From CAYWVR01 sp964461715 (GTDB lineage Bacteria > Planctomycetota > Phycisphaerae > FEN-1346): DNA of 64,000 nucleotides. The first letter of the stretch is position 1. The number at the start of each line of letters is the position of its first letter. A program made the position numbers and the translations under genes. The notes beneath the pieces were generated by a model. The model ran no database searches. It was not told the DNA's origin and saw only the letters and a program-made list of their open reading frames with translations. Below, piece by piece: positions 6,915-14,315 of this stretch. The stretch spans positions 91,918 to 155,917 of the forward strand of contig CAYWVR010000002.1 in assembly GCA_964461715.1 (NCBI GenBank), read 5' to 3'.

Positions 6915-7571
6915 CTAATGAGCCGCCGGGTCGCTGAACTTCGAGAGCGTGGCCGCCAGGATGCGGAACTCCATGCTCCAGCGGCTCTTCTCAATATATT
7001 CCAGGTCGGCTTTGAGCTTCTCGCGGAAGGCCTCGACGCTGGTGTCGTAGCCCTGGGTCACCTGGGCCAGGCCCGTGATGCCGGGCCGCACCGCCAGGCG
7101 CCGGTGGACGTCCGGGTAGACCTTCTCGAGTTCGGCCATGATCTCGGGCCGTTCGGGCCGGGGCCCGATCAGGGACATGTCGCCCTTGATGACGTTGATA
7201 AGCTGGGGGAGCTCGTCCAGATGAGCCCGGCGCATCCAGCGGCAAACCGGAACAACGCGGTCGTCGTTGCGGCGGGCCCAGACGGCCCCCGTGCCGCGCT
7301 CGGCGTCCGTATACATCGTCCTGAGCTTATACATCACGAAGGGCCGCCCCCCCCGACCGAGCCGCACCTGCTTAAAGATGAGGGGCCCGCGGCTCGTGCA
7401 GCGGATCAGGACGGCGCAGAGCACCATCACGGGAGAGAACAGCAGGAGGGCGGCGAAGGCGCCGACGATGTCGGCTACCTCCTTGGCCAACGCGAAGTAC
7501 CGCCGGGCCAGGTGTGTGCTCAGGCCCAGAAACCCGGCGCCGACTCCGACAAGCGTGATCGGTTCCGGCAT
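6915..7571 (-). CDS. Polyprenyl-phosphate sugar phosphotransferase with N-terminal PEP-CTERM-like segment
   Basis: A 218-residue monotopic phosphoglycosyl transferase, which moves a sugar phosphate from a nucleotide sugar to undecaprenyl phosphate and starts repeat-unit synthesis at the inner membrane. Visible motifs are FKQVRLGRGG, YKLRTM, DELPQLINVIKGDMSLIGPRP and PGITGLAQV; the catalytic Asp-Glu pair is in the DELPQ motif. The hydrophobic membrane hairpin spans about residues 33-57. Unusually the first 26 residues read MPEPITLVGVGAGFLG...ARR: a PEP triplet, a hydrophobic stretch and basic residues, like a PEP-CTERM signal but at the N-terminus. A GGAG ten bases upstream supports the start. 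A probable small RNA is encoded on the other strand just upstream. Confidence 0.9.
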   Translation of the reverse strand: MPEPITLVGVGAGFLGLSTHLARRYFALAKEVADIVGAFAALLLFSPVMVLCAVLIRCTSRGPLIFKQVRLGRGGRPFVMYKLRTMYTDAERGTGAVWARRNDDRVVPVCRWMRRAHLDELPQLINVIKGDMSLIGPRPERPEIMAELEKVYPDVHRRLAVRPGITGLAQVTQGYDTSVEAFREKLKADLEYIEKSRWSMEFRILAATLSKFSDPAAH

Positions 7572-7624
7572 GGTCTGGCGTCTCCTGTCGGTCCCAAACT
7601 GCCGAATGCGTGGCAGCGGCGTTC

Positions 7625-7653
7625 TTGACAGGGGACGGACCGCCGTCTACAAT
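7625..7653 (+). promoter_or_regulatory. Near-consensus sigma70 promoter of a probable small RNA
   Basis: TTGACA (7625-7630) and TACAAT (7648-7653) are separated by exactly 17 bases, five of six -10 positions matching consensus. The spacer contains an inverted repeat GACGG-ACCG-CCGTC, a possible operator. The expected transcription start is near 7660. Confidence 0.75.
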
Positions 7654-7660
7654 AAAGTAG

Positions 7661-7745
7661 AGCGGACGTCGGGCTTCGCCCGGCGGACCGTCCCCGGTGG
7701 ATCAGCATCTCCCGGCAAGGTGATCTGCTGATCCACCTTTTCTAT
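7661..7745 (+). ncRNA. Candidate small RNA, about 85 nt
   Basis: Between a strong promoter and an intrinsic terminator there is no start codon with a useful frame. The predicted transcript folds into a 5' hairpin (CGTCGGGC with GCCCGGCG, three-base loop, 7667-7685) and a terminator hairpin (7696-7737) followed by a T-rich tail. It is transcribed away from the sugar transferase gene, opposite to the region where that gene's leader would lie, so it could act as an antisense RNA on it or in trans. I do not recognise a known RNA family. Confidence 0.55.
7696..7743 (+). terminator. Intrinsic terminator of the small RNA
   Basis: A perfect 12-bp stem (GGTGGATCAGCA, 7696-7707, and its complement 7726-7737) with an 18-base loop is followed by TTTTCTATTTATT. 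No protein gene ends upstream on this strand. Confidence 0.75.
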
Positions 7746-8432
7746 TTATTCCGTCACGGGTGGCACAGCGAGCCCGCCCGCTACTGCTGACTCATCGCAC
7801 GGTCGAGACGAAGAGCTTGAGCTACCCCTCGTGCGGAACCTGAACACTCAGACGCCTATTTCTCTGCGGGCCCCCCCACAGCGAACACCCCTCGTGCGTT
7901 TGCCGCGGTGCGCCGATAACTCGGCCGTCATTCGTCCACCCCCCTTGCTGCAGCGGCACCCTCCGCATGCACACGGCCATCGCGATAGGCTGACGCTACA
8001 GGGAGACTCTAACACACGAACCCCTCCAAGTCAAACCGGTGCACAAAAAAAACGTCGCCGAAGCGCTCTCCAAGCGCCGGCTGAACACAGTCCGTACGAG
8101 CCGGGCCCCGGGCAGGGCCCGCCAGACCGCCTTGTGGCCGGCATCATCTTTGTCTATATCCCGCCCCTTCGCCGAAACTCGCAGACCCCCCCCTCTTGCC
8201 AGGCGCGCCCTTCGCCGGCACCATCGAGATGGCCCCTCACGGACATCAACCACGCCCGTTCGGGCCGGCGTCGGGGCTCCGGAAAAGGGTCAAGGGGGGC
8301 GCCCGGGCGGGTCGACAATCCCTGCGGAGCCTTGCGCGGGGGACGAGCCCCCTCCCCTTCCCGCCGGGCCCGCGTCCGTCTCAAACGATTGTGAACTAAG
8401 GACTAAGCGTGAATCTGGGGGGCACAAGAGGT
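7746..8432. other. Intergenic stretch without recognised genes
   Basis: About 690 bases between the small RNA and the promoter of the polysaccharide operon. Open frames on both strands are low-complexity Pro/Arg products without domains or ribosome sites. I see no tRNA or obvious riboswitch. Confidence 0.4.
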
Positions 8433-8460
8433 TTGCTTTCGCGTCGATGCGCGGTATAGT
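8433..8460 (+). promoter_or_regulatory. Candidate sigma70 promoter of the exopolysaccharide operon
   Basis: TTGCTT and TATAGT with a 16-base spacer lie upstream of the first export gene, leaving a leader of roughly 160 bases. The leader shows no start codon with a good ribosome site until the exporter's ATG. It is the best promoter candidate before the long plus-strand gene run. Confidence 0.45.
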
Positions 8461-8625
8461 AACAGGTACGAGATTCGTCCCGGGGGAGTATCCAGGATCG
8501 CGACGGCATCGTCCGTCCACGGCTTTCCGTGTCGGCCGACAAGGTCGGTTCGGGGGCGCAAACACGTCCATTGGCCCCTGGCGCGGGGCAGCACAACGAC
8601 AAGGCCGGGAAGCAGGGGGTTTACC

Positions 8626-9444
8626 ATGACCAGACACCATCTCACGACGGCACTGGCTTCGGCCCTCGCCCTGGGGGCGGCCCTGGGGTGCGGGGGTCCG
8701 AACGAGCGGCTCGAGGCCTTCCTCATGGAGCCGCGCGCGGCCATCTCGGGCAAGGAGTATCGGGTCATGCCTCCCGACATGATCTCGATCACCTCGATCC
8801 ACGTGCCGGAGATCGCGGGCGTCACCGAGCGTATCCGCCCGGATGGCAAGATCAATCTGCCTTTGGTCGGGGAGATCTTCGTCGCAGGCCACACGCCCGC
8901 CGAGATCGAGGGCTTCATCAAGGAAGCGGCCCGGGATTATTATGAGCAGGTGGACGCAACGGTCCGCGTGGCCAGCTACAATTCGCAAATGATTTTCGTC
9001 TTCGGGCAGGTCTCGCGACCGGGAGCGCAGCCCTGGACGGGCAACGACACGCTGCTGGACATCCTTGCCAGGAGCCAACCCACGCAGTTGGCTTGGCCGG
9101 AGCGGATTCGGGTGGTGCGCGGCAAATCGCCGACGCGCGGCGGGTACGTGCCCGGCGAGCGCCCGGAGGGTCTCCCCGGCGAGGAGGTCAAGATGGAGAG
9201 CGCCGCGGCGGGAGGCGAGACGGACGACGAGGCCGAGGTCATGGTGATCGACCTGATGAAGATGGTGAAGTCGGGTGACCTCTCGCACAACGTGCTGCTC
9301 CGCCCCGACGATATGATCTATGTGCCGCCGAACCCGCTGGCGGCCGTGGGGCTGGCCATCCAGCAGGTCCTGTTCCCGGTCCGCCCGGCCATCGAGACGG
9401 CGGGCCTGCCCGCCACGGCCGTGACGGGCACGGCGATGCCGTAG
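8626..9444 (+). CDS. Wza-like polysaccharide export lipoprotein
   Basis: A 272-residue outer-membrane polysaccharide export protein. A signal peptide ends in the lipobox AALGC (Cys22), so the mature protein is lipid-anchored. The polysaccharide-export (Poly_export) domain follows with YRVMPPDMISI and IRPDGKINLPLVGEIFVAGHT, then a SLBB-like ligand-binding segment beginning near IFVFGQVSRPGAQPW. An Asp/Glu-rich insertion lies around residues 185-205. The protein is shorter than E. coli Wza and lacks its C-terminal outer-membrane helix, as is usual for exosortase-associated exporters. GGGGG seven bases upstream supports the ATG. It opens the operon and is followed after 22 bases by the chain-length protein. 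Confidence 0.9.
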   Translation: MTRHHLTTALASALALGAALGCGGPNERLEAFLMEPRAAISGKEYRVMPPDMISITSIHVPEIAGVTERIRPDGKINLPLVGEIFVAGHTPAEIEGFIKEAARDYYEQVDATVRVASYNSQMIFVFGQVSRPGAQPWTGNDTLLDILARSQPTQLAWPERIRVVRGKSPTRGGYVPGERPEGLPGEEVKMESAAAGGETDDEAEVMVIDLMKMVKSGDLSHNVLLRPDDMIYVPPNPLAAVGLAIQQVLFPVRPAIETAGLPATAVTGTAMP

Positions 9445-9466
9445 CATCGATAAAGGAATCCTGGCC

Positions 9467-11338
9467 ATGGCCGACCAACCCGAGAAACGAACGCCGCGCG
9501 ACGTCTTGCGCATCGTGTTCCGCCGACGGACGATGTTCCTTCTGGGGGCCTCGCTGTTTGCGCTGGCCGCTCTGGTGGGGGCCCCGTACATGACCCCCAA
9601 ATACACCGGCAGCGCCATCGTGGAGGTGGGGGTCCACGCGGCCGCCGAGCAGATCTCCGGCGCGAGCGGCAAGGCGATCGAGCAGGTCAAGCAGCACCTG
9701 CGCTACGATCTGGCCCAGTATGGCGCGGTGGAGGAGGCCATCGAGGAGCTCAGGAAGCAGCCCGACATGCCGGCCTCGGTCCGCACCCTCCTGACGCCCG
9801 CCGGCAAGATGCAGGAGCAGCAGCTCATCCGCGGACTGATGAACACCATCGGGGTGAGTTGGGAAGTCCGCGCCGGCCGGACCGGCAAGGACCGCGTCTC
9901 GGTCAGCTTCACGCATCACGAGCCCTGGTTGGCCGAACACATGCCCAACGCCCTCGTCACGCTCTACATCGATCGGACGCTGGACGCGATCCGCAACAGC
10001 CTGACCGAGCAGCACAAGTTCCTCAATCGCAAGGTCAACGACGCCCAGGAAAACTTGGCCGCCGTCCGCGACCGGCGGATCGAGTTCGAGACCGAGCACG
10101 CCGGCAGCATGCCCGACACCCCGGGCGCGCTGCAGGACCGCATCCAGAACATCCAGGCCGAGATCAACACCGTCCGCCGCCAGAAAGCCATCGCCCGGCA
10201 GAAGATGGCGATCCTGGAGCAAATCCTGGCCTCCGCCCTCGACGAGAATCCGGCCCCCGAGGCGGCCGCCGCGCCCGAGGGCGAGGAAGCGGGCCCCGCC
10301 CGGGTCCAACCCGTTGAGGAACCGGAGGGCGGAGACGAGACGGTCGCCGAGGGCGACGAGGCCCCCTCGATCGTCCCGCCCGACGGAACCCGCATTCAGG
10401 TCGTCATCGTGCCCAATGCCGACCGCAAGCGCTGGGAGGACAACCTGCGGGGGTACCGCGACCAGTTGACAACCCTTCGCACGATGCGGCACATGACGGA
10501 CAAGCATCCGACGATCATGTCGCTGAAGGAGCAGATCGCGGACCTGAAGGAGCGGATCGCCGGCGAGCCCCTCTGGGAGACCAAGGAGGAGGTCTACGAG
10601 ACCAACGCTGCCCTCGAAGCCCAGCGCCGACGCGAGCAGGCCATGCGAACCGAACAGGTCCGCATGGAGATCGCCACCATCCGAAGCGCCGTCGATATGC
10701 ACCAGAACGACCTCGACCGCCTCGGCGCGCGCCTGGCCCGGTACGAGGAACTGCTGGCGAACTTCGGGCCGGTCCGCCGCCAGTACGAGCACCTCGTCCA
10801 GGAGGAACAGGAGCGCCGCCACGAGGTGCAGCAGTGGAAGCGGCGGCAGGCGGACATCGAGATGGCCCTGGCCGCCGAGATCGAGGGACGAGCCACGCGC
10901 TTGAAGGACGCCCAGATGGCCCAGGAGCAGTTCCGCCCCTCGTCCCCGAAGCTGACCCACCTTCTGGGCTTCGCCCTGTTCGGGGGGTTGGCCTTCGGCG
11001 CCGGGCTCGTGTTCCTGTCGCATCTGATGGACCGGACCTTCACGACCACCGAGGACGCCACACGCCACCTCGACATTCCGGTGTGCGGCGTCATCGGCGA
11101 GATCGTCACGCCGCGCGAACGCATCGTGCGGCAGCTCCGGCGCTGGACGCTGGGGCCGATCCTGGTCGTACTCCTCGTGACGGCGCTGGGGGCGGCCTCG
11201 CTGAACCTGAGCCTCTGGCTCATGAAGCCGGAGGACTATGCCCAGTGGACCGCCAGTCCCGTCGCCTACGTCACCGAGAAGGCCGAAGAGCAGGCCGATC
11301 GGGCCTATACCGAAGTCAAGCAGCTCTGGTCCCAGTGA
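9467..11338 (+). CDS. GNVR/Wzz-type chain-length determinant protein
   Basis: A 623-residue polysaccharide co-polymerase of the inner membrane. One membrane segment lies near residues 24-44, and another two near 500-520 and 560-585. Between them is a long periplasmic coiled-coil region rich in Glu, Arg and Gln, including a Pro/Glu-rich linker around 257-305 (PAPEAAAAPEGEEAG). A segment like HLVQEEQERRHEVQQW precedes the second membrane helix, and a post-helix region has DRTFTTTEDATRHLDIPVCGVIGEI, typical of the GNVR-containing Wzz proteins linked to exosortase systems. It sets chain length with the kinase and polymerase encoded downstream. Confidence 0.88.
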   Translation: MADQPEKRTPRDVLRIVFRRRTMFLLGASLFALAALVGAPYMTPKYTGSAIVEVGVHAAAEQISGASGKAIEQVKQHLRYDLAQYGAVEEAIEELRKQPDMPASVRTLLTPAGKMQEQQLIRGLMNTIGVSWEVRAGRTGKDRVSVSFTHHEPWLAEHMPNALVTLYIDRTLDAIRNSLTEQHKFLNRKVNDAQENLAAVRDRRIEFETEHAGSMPDTPGALQDRIQNIQAEINTVRRQKAIARQKMAILEQILASALDENPAPEAAAAPEGEEAGPARVQPVEEPEGGDETVAEGDEAPSIVPPDGTRIQVVIVPNADRKRWEDNLRGYRDQLTTLRTMRHMTDKHPTIMSLKEQIADLKERIAGEPLWETKEEVYETNAALEAQRRREQAMRTEQVRMEIATIRSAVDMHQNDLDRLGARLARYEELLANFGPVRRQYEHLVQEEQERRHEVQQWKRRQADIEMALAAEIEGRATRLKDAQMAQEQFRPSSPKLTHLLGFALFGGLAFGAGLVFLSHLMDRTFTTTEDATRHLDIPVCGVIGEIVTPRERIVRQLRRWTLGPILVVLLVTALGAASLNLSLWLMKPEDYAQWTASPVAYVTEKAEEQADRAYTEVKQLWSQ

Positions 11339-11348
11339 GGTCACGAGG

Positions 11349-12206
11349 GTGTACCTGGATTTCTACAACCTGAACGAAGACCCGTTCGCCATCTCGTGCG
11401 ACGCGCGCTTTTTCTACGAAAGCGCCATCCACGCCGAGGCCCTGGCGAACATGATGTACACCGTCCAGAACCGCAAGGGCATGGTCCTCGTGACGGGCGA
11501 GGTCGGGGCAGGCAAGACCTTCATCGGCAACATGCTCGGGACGCGGCTCGGGGCCTCGTGCCTGGTGGCCGTGCTCCGCAATCCGCCCCAGTCGGGCAAG
11601 CAGCTCGCCCGGGCCCTGGCCACCCGATTCGGCATGAACGTACGCTCCGGGGCGGACCGGCTGACGCTCCTGGATGAGATCGAACAACATCTGATACGGC
11701 TCCAGCGGCGGGACCGCCTCGTGGCCCTGGTCATCGACGAGTCCCAGGACCTCTCCCCGGCGGCGCTGGAGGAAATCCGGCTCGTCTGGAACTGGGAGCT
11801 CGACGGCCGACGCCTCATCCAGATCGTCCTCATCGGCCAGCCGGAGCTGCGCGACCGGCTCATGGAGCCCCAGTGGGAGCCCCTGCGCCAGCGGATCGTT
11901 CTCAGCTACCATCTCGGGCACCTCGGCCCGGGCGACACGGCCGCCTACGTGGCCCATCGCCTGCGCGTCGCATCGGGCAGCGAATCGACGGCTGAGTTCA
12001 CCCCTGAGGCCATCGCCGAAATCCATGCCGCCACCGACGGCATTCCAAGGCTCATCAACGTCCTGTGCGACAACGCCCTCCTGGCGGGCTATGCGAAGGG
12101 GACGCGGCGGATGGATCGTCCGATCGTCGCCGAGGTCCTCCGCGACATGACCTGCTGGGGGCTCCAGTCGGCAGGCGAACCGCCGCCATCCAAGGCGGCG
12201 TACTGA
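11349..12206 (+). CDS. ExeA-like AAA ATPase, exosortase-associated
   Basis: A 285-residue P-loop ATPase. It begins VYLDFYNLNEDPFAISCDARFFY, the typical opening of the exosortase-associated ATPases related to ExeA of type II secretion. Walker A is GEVGAGKT at 50-57, Walker B LVALVIDESQ near 125-133, and a sensor region GIPRLINVLCDNALL follows. GTG is taken as the start because it begins the family motif and GAGG lies eight bases upstream; it is 10 bases after the previous stop. Its precise role is unknown, but it is a constant companion of the Wzz and kinase genes in such loci. Confidence 0.88.
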   Translation: MYLDFYNLNEDPFAISCDARFFYESAIHAEALANMMYTVQNRKGMVLVTGEVGAGKTFIGNMLGTRLGASCLVAVLRNPPQSGKQLARALATRFGMNVRSGADRLTLLDEIEQHLIRLQRRDRLVALVIDESQDLSPAALEEIRLVWNWELDGRRLIQIVLIGQPELRDRLMEPQWEPLRQRIVLSYHLGHLGPGDTAAYVAHRLRVASGSESTAEFTPEAIAEIHAATDGIPRLINVLCDNALLAGYAKGTRRMDRPIVAEVLRDMTCWGLQSAGEPPPSKAAY

Positions 12207-12220
12207 ACAGGAGAAGACCG

Positions 12221-13084
12221 GTGGGAAACGTCTGGGACGCGATGAAGAAGCATAACCGGGAGACGCGACCGCCCGCCAACACCCGGGAATCCCCACCAGC
12301 CCCGGCGCCGGCCTCGCCCGATCGAGCCCCCGTCGCCGACGCCCTCGAGACGGCGCCCGAGACCCCGGCTTCCGAGCCGAAAGGGCCGCGACGCCTCGCG
12401 ACCCGGGCCCAGCTCAACGGCTACGACCGGACGCTCGTGGCCCACTACGACCGCGGCGGACGCCTGACCGAGGATTACCGCGCCCTGCGCACGAACCTCC
12501 TGGCCCAGTACCGTAAGGGCCGGTTCTGCCTCATGCTCATCAGCTCCGAGGCCGGCGAGGGAAAGACCGTGACGTGCCTGAACCTGGCCCTCGTGATGGC
12601 CGAGATGCCCGACCGCCGCACCGTCGTCGTCGACCTCGACATCCGCAAGGGCCAAGCCTCGCGCATGATGAAGGTGAGTCGGGACCGTGGCGCCGCCGAC
12701 GTGCTCCGCGGCGAGGCCGCCGTCGCCGACGTCATCAAGCCGACGACCTACCCGAACCTGTCGATCGTCCCGGCCGGCCGGGCCAACCGGGCCGAGATCG
12801 GCGAGCTCTTCGGCCAGACCGACCTGGACGAGATGCTGGGCGAGCTGCGGCGCCGGTTCGATTACGTCCTCATCGACACGCCGCCCGTTGCCGGGTTCTC
12901 TGACGCCGGCATGATCGGACGGAGCGTCAACGACGCCCTCGTGGTCGTCCGCATGAACAAGACCCATCGCGAGTCGGTGGACAAGGCCATCCGGCTCCTC
13001 CACGCGGCCAACGTCAACCCGGTCGGCGTCGTCCTGACCCACCAGCGTTACTACATCCCGGACTACCTCTATCGCTACTCGTGA
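12221..13084 (+). CDS. CpsD/CapB-type tyrosine autokinase
   Basis: A 287-residue cytoplasmic BY-kinase that would work with the Wzz-type protein. The Pro/Ala-rich N-terminus (VGNVWDAMKKHN) is like the start of exosortase-associated kinases. Walker A SSEAGEGKT is at 108-116, Walker A' VVVDLDIR near 135-142, and Walker B VLIDTPPV in the C-terminal third. The C-terminus, YYIPDYLYRYS, is a short tyrosine cluster suited to autophosphorylation. GTG is chosen because AGGAG stands eight bases before it and the family starts here; upstream open codons overlap the ATPase gene. Spacing to the ATPase gene is 14 bases. Confidence 0.88.
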   Translation: MGNVWDAMKKHNRETRPPANTRESPPAPAPASPDRAPVADALETAPETPASEPKGPRRLATRAQLNGYDRTLVAHYDRGGRLTEDYRALRTNLLAQYRKGRFCLMLISSEAGEGKTVTCLNLALVMAEMPDRRTVVVDLDIRKGQASRMMKVSRDRGAADVLRGEAAVADVIKPTTYPNLSIVPAGRANRAEIGELFGQTDLDEMLGELRRRFDYVLIDTPPVAGFSDAGMIGRSVNDALVVVRMNKTHRESVDKAIRLLHAANVNPVGVVLTHQRYYIPDYLYRYS

Positions 13085-13112
13085 CGCCCGGGCGCCGCGC
13101 CGGGAGAGCCAT

Positions 13113-14180
13113 GTGGGACCCGCAACCGACATGGATTGCCGCACCGTCAACGTCAGACCGGCCGCCGAGGCCGATACCGAGGCGTGGGATGCCTTTATCC
13201 AGGCCCGGCCGGACGCCACGGTCTTCCACCGCCGCGCCTGGTCCGACGCCGTCGCCGACGCCTACGGCCACCGGCCGCGCCATCTCGCGGCCTGGTCCGA
13301 GCAGCGCCTCGTCGGCCTGCTGCCGCTGATGGAGGTCCGGAGCCTTTTGGTGGGGCGAGTGCTCGTCTCGGTGCCATACGCGACGTACGGCGGCATCGTG
13401 GCCGAGGACGACAACGTCACGGCCGCCCTGGCCGAGGGGGCCTGCGCCTTGGCCCGCGATCGCGGGACCCGGTACCTGGAGCTTCGACATCGCGAGGCGC
13501 GACCGCTGGACCTGCCGACCATCGACCGCTACGACACGTTCCGCAAGGCCCTGCCCGAGCGGGCCGAGGACGTGCTCCCGGGCCTGCCGCGCAAGACGCG
13601 CACCGCCGTCCGCCGCAGCCTCAAGGCCCTGGGCGAGAAGGCCGTCGAGACGGGGCCGCATCTGCTGGACGTCGTCTACGACCTGTACGCGTTCACGATG
13701 CGGCGGCTGGGATCGCCGAACTACCGCCGGCGGTTCTTCCACGCCTTGGCCGACCGCTACGGCGACGACTGCGTCGCGCTGGTCGTGTGGGACGGGGCGA
13801 CACCCGTGGCGGGCGTGATCAGTTTCATCTTTCGCGACGAGATCGTGCCGTACTTCTCCGGCAGCCTGCCCGAGGGCCAGGCGACCCGGGCGAACAACCT
13901 GATGTACAGTCGACTGATGGAGATCGCGGTCGAGCGCGGGCTGCGGGCCTTCGACTTTAACCGCACCCGCCGCGATAACCGCGGACCCTACGACTTCAAG
14001 CGTCACCACGGTTTCGAGCCGTCGCCGCTGGCGTACCACGTGTATCGGACCGACGGCGGCCCGCTTCCGAACCTGAGTCCGAGCAACCGGAAGTTCGCGC
14101 TGGCCGCCCGCCTCTGGCAGCGTCTGCCCCTGTGCGTGACGCGGCCGGCGGGCGCCTGTGTGACAAAGTGGATCCCCTGA
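13113..14180 (+). CDS. FemAB-like GNAT protein, exosortase-associated
   Basis: A 355-residue protein with two GNAT-like halves, as in FemAB peptidyltransferases. Recognisable segments are RPDATVFHRRAWSDAVADAYGH near the N-terminus, LPRKTRTAVRRSLK in the middle, YRRRFFHALADRYGDD and the C-terminal FDFNRTRRDNRGPYDFKRHHGFE. This pattern belongs to the FemAB-related proteins found with PEP-CTERM systems. FemAB enzymes add amino acids from aminoacyl-tRNA to cell-wall precursors; whether this subgroup does is not established. GTG at 13113 has GGGAG six bases upstream; an ATG six codons later is an alternative. A tRNA-Val-like gene follows after 30 bases. Confidence 0.85.
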   Translation: MGPATDMDCRTVNVRPAAEADTEAWDAFIQARPDATVFHRRAWSDAVADAYGHRPRHLAAWSEQRLVGLLPLMEVRSLLVGRVLVSVPYATYGGIVAEDDNVTAALAEGACALARDRGTRYLELRHREARPLDLPTIDRYDTFRKALPERAEDVLPGLPRKTRTAVRRSLKALGEKAVETGPHLLDVVYDLYAFTMRRLGSPNYRRRFFHALADRYGDDCVALVVWDGATPVAGVISFIFRDEIVPYFSGSLPEGQATRANNLMYSRLMEIAVERGLRAFDFNRTRRDNRGPYDFKRHHGFEPSPLAYHVYRTDGGPLPNLSPSNRKFALAARLWQRLPLCVTRPAGACVTKWIP

Positions 14181-14210
14181 CGGGGACGGACCTGCAAACG
14201 GAGGGACCCT

Positions 14211-14287
14211 AGGCGGGTAGCTCAGTTGGCAGAGCGCCCGGAATACACCCGGGAGGTCGCGTGGTTCGAATCCCGCCCCGCCTACCA
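14211..14287 (+). tRNA. tRNA-Val-like gene (UAC) with unusual anticodon loop and T-stem
   Basis: A cloverleaf with encoded CCA. Acceptor arms AGGCGGG and CCCGCCT pair perfectly, the D-stem is GCTC/GAGC, and the anticodon stem CCCGG/CCGGG encloses AATACAC. Counting seven loop bases puts TAC at positions 34-36 (valine), but position 33 is A instead of the nearly invariant T. The T-stem pairs (GCGGG/CCCGC) only if one T at 14262 is bulged out. It may be a degenerate or specialised tRNA. It lies alone between the FemAB-like gene and a glycosyltransferase, transcribed with them. Confidence 0.7.
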
Positions 14288-14315
14288 GTCTGGACGCCTC
14301 GAGTGGACGGCCCGC

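Noticed and set aside
7831..8394. Plus-strand open frame before the export operon
   Set aside because: Pro/Arg low-complexity product; overlapping frames on the other strand are equally open.
14226..14315. N-terminal extension of the stp1-type glycosyltransferase
   Set aside because: These codons lie in the tRNA gene; the family starts at MKRLLYIAH.
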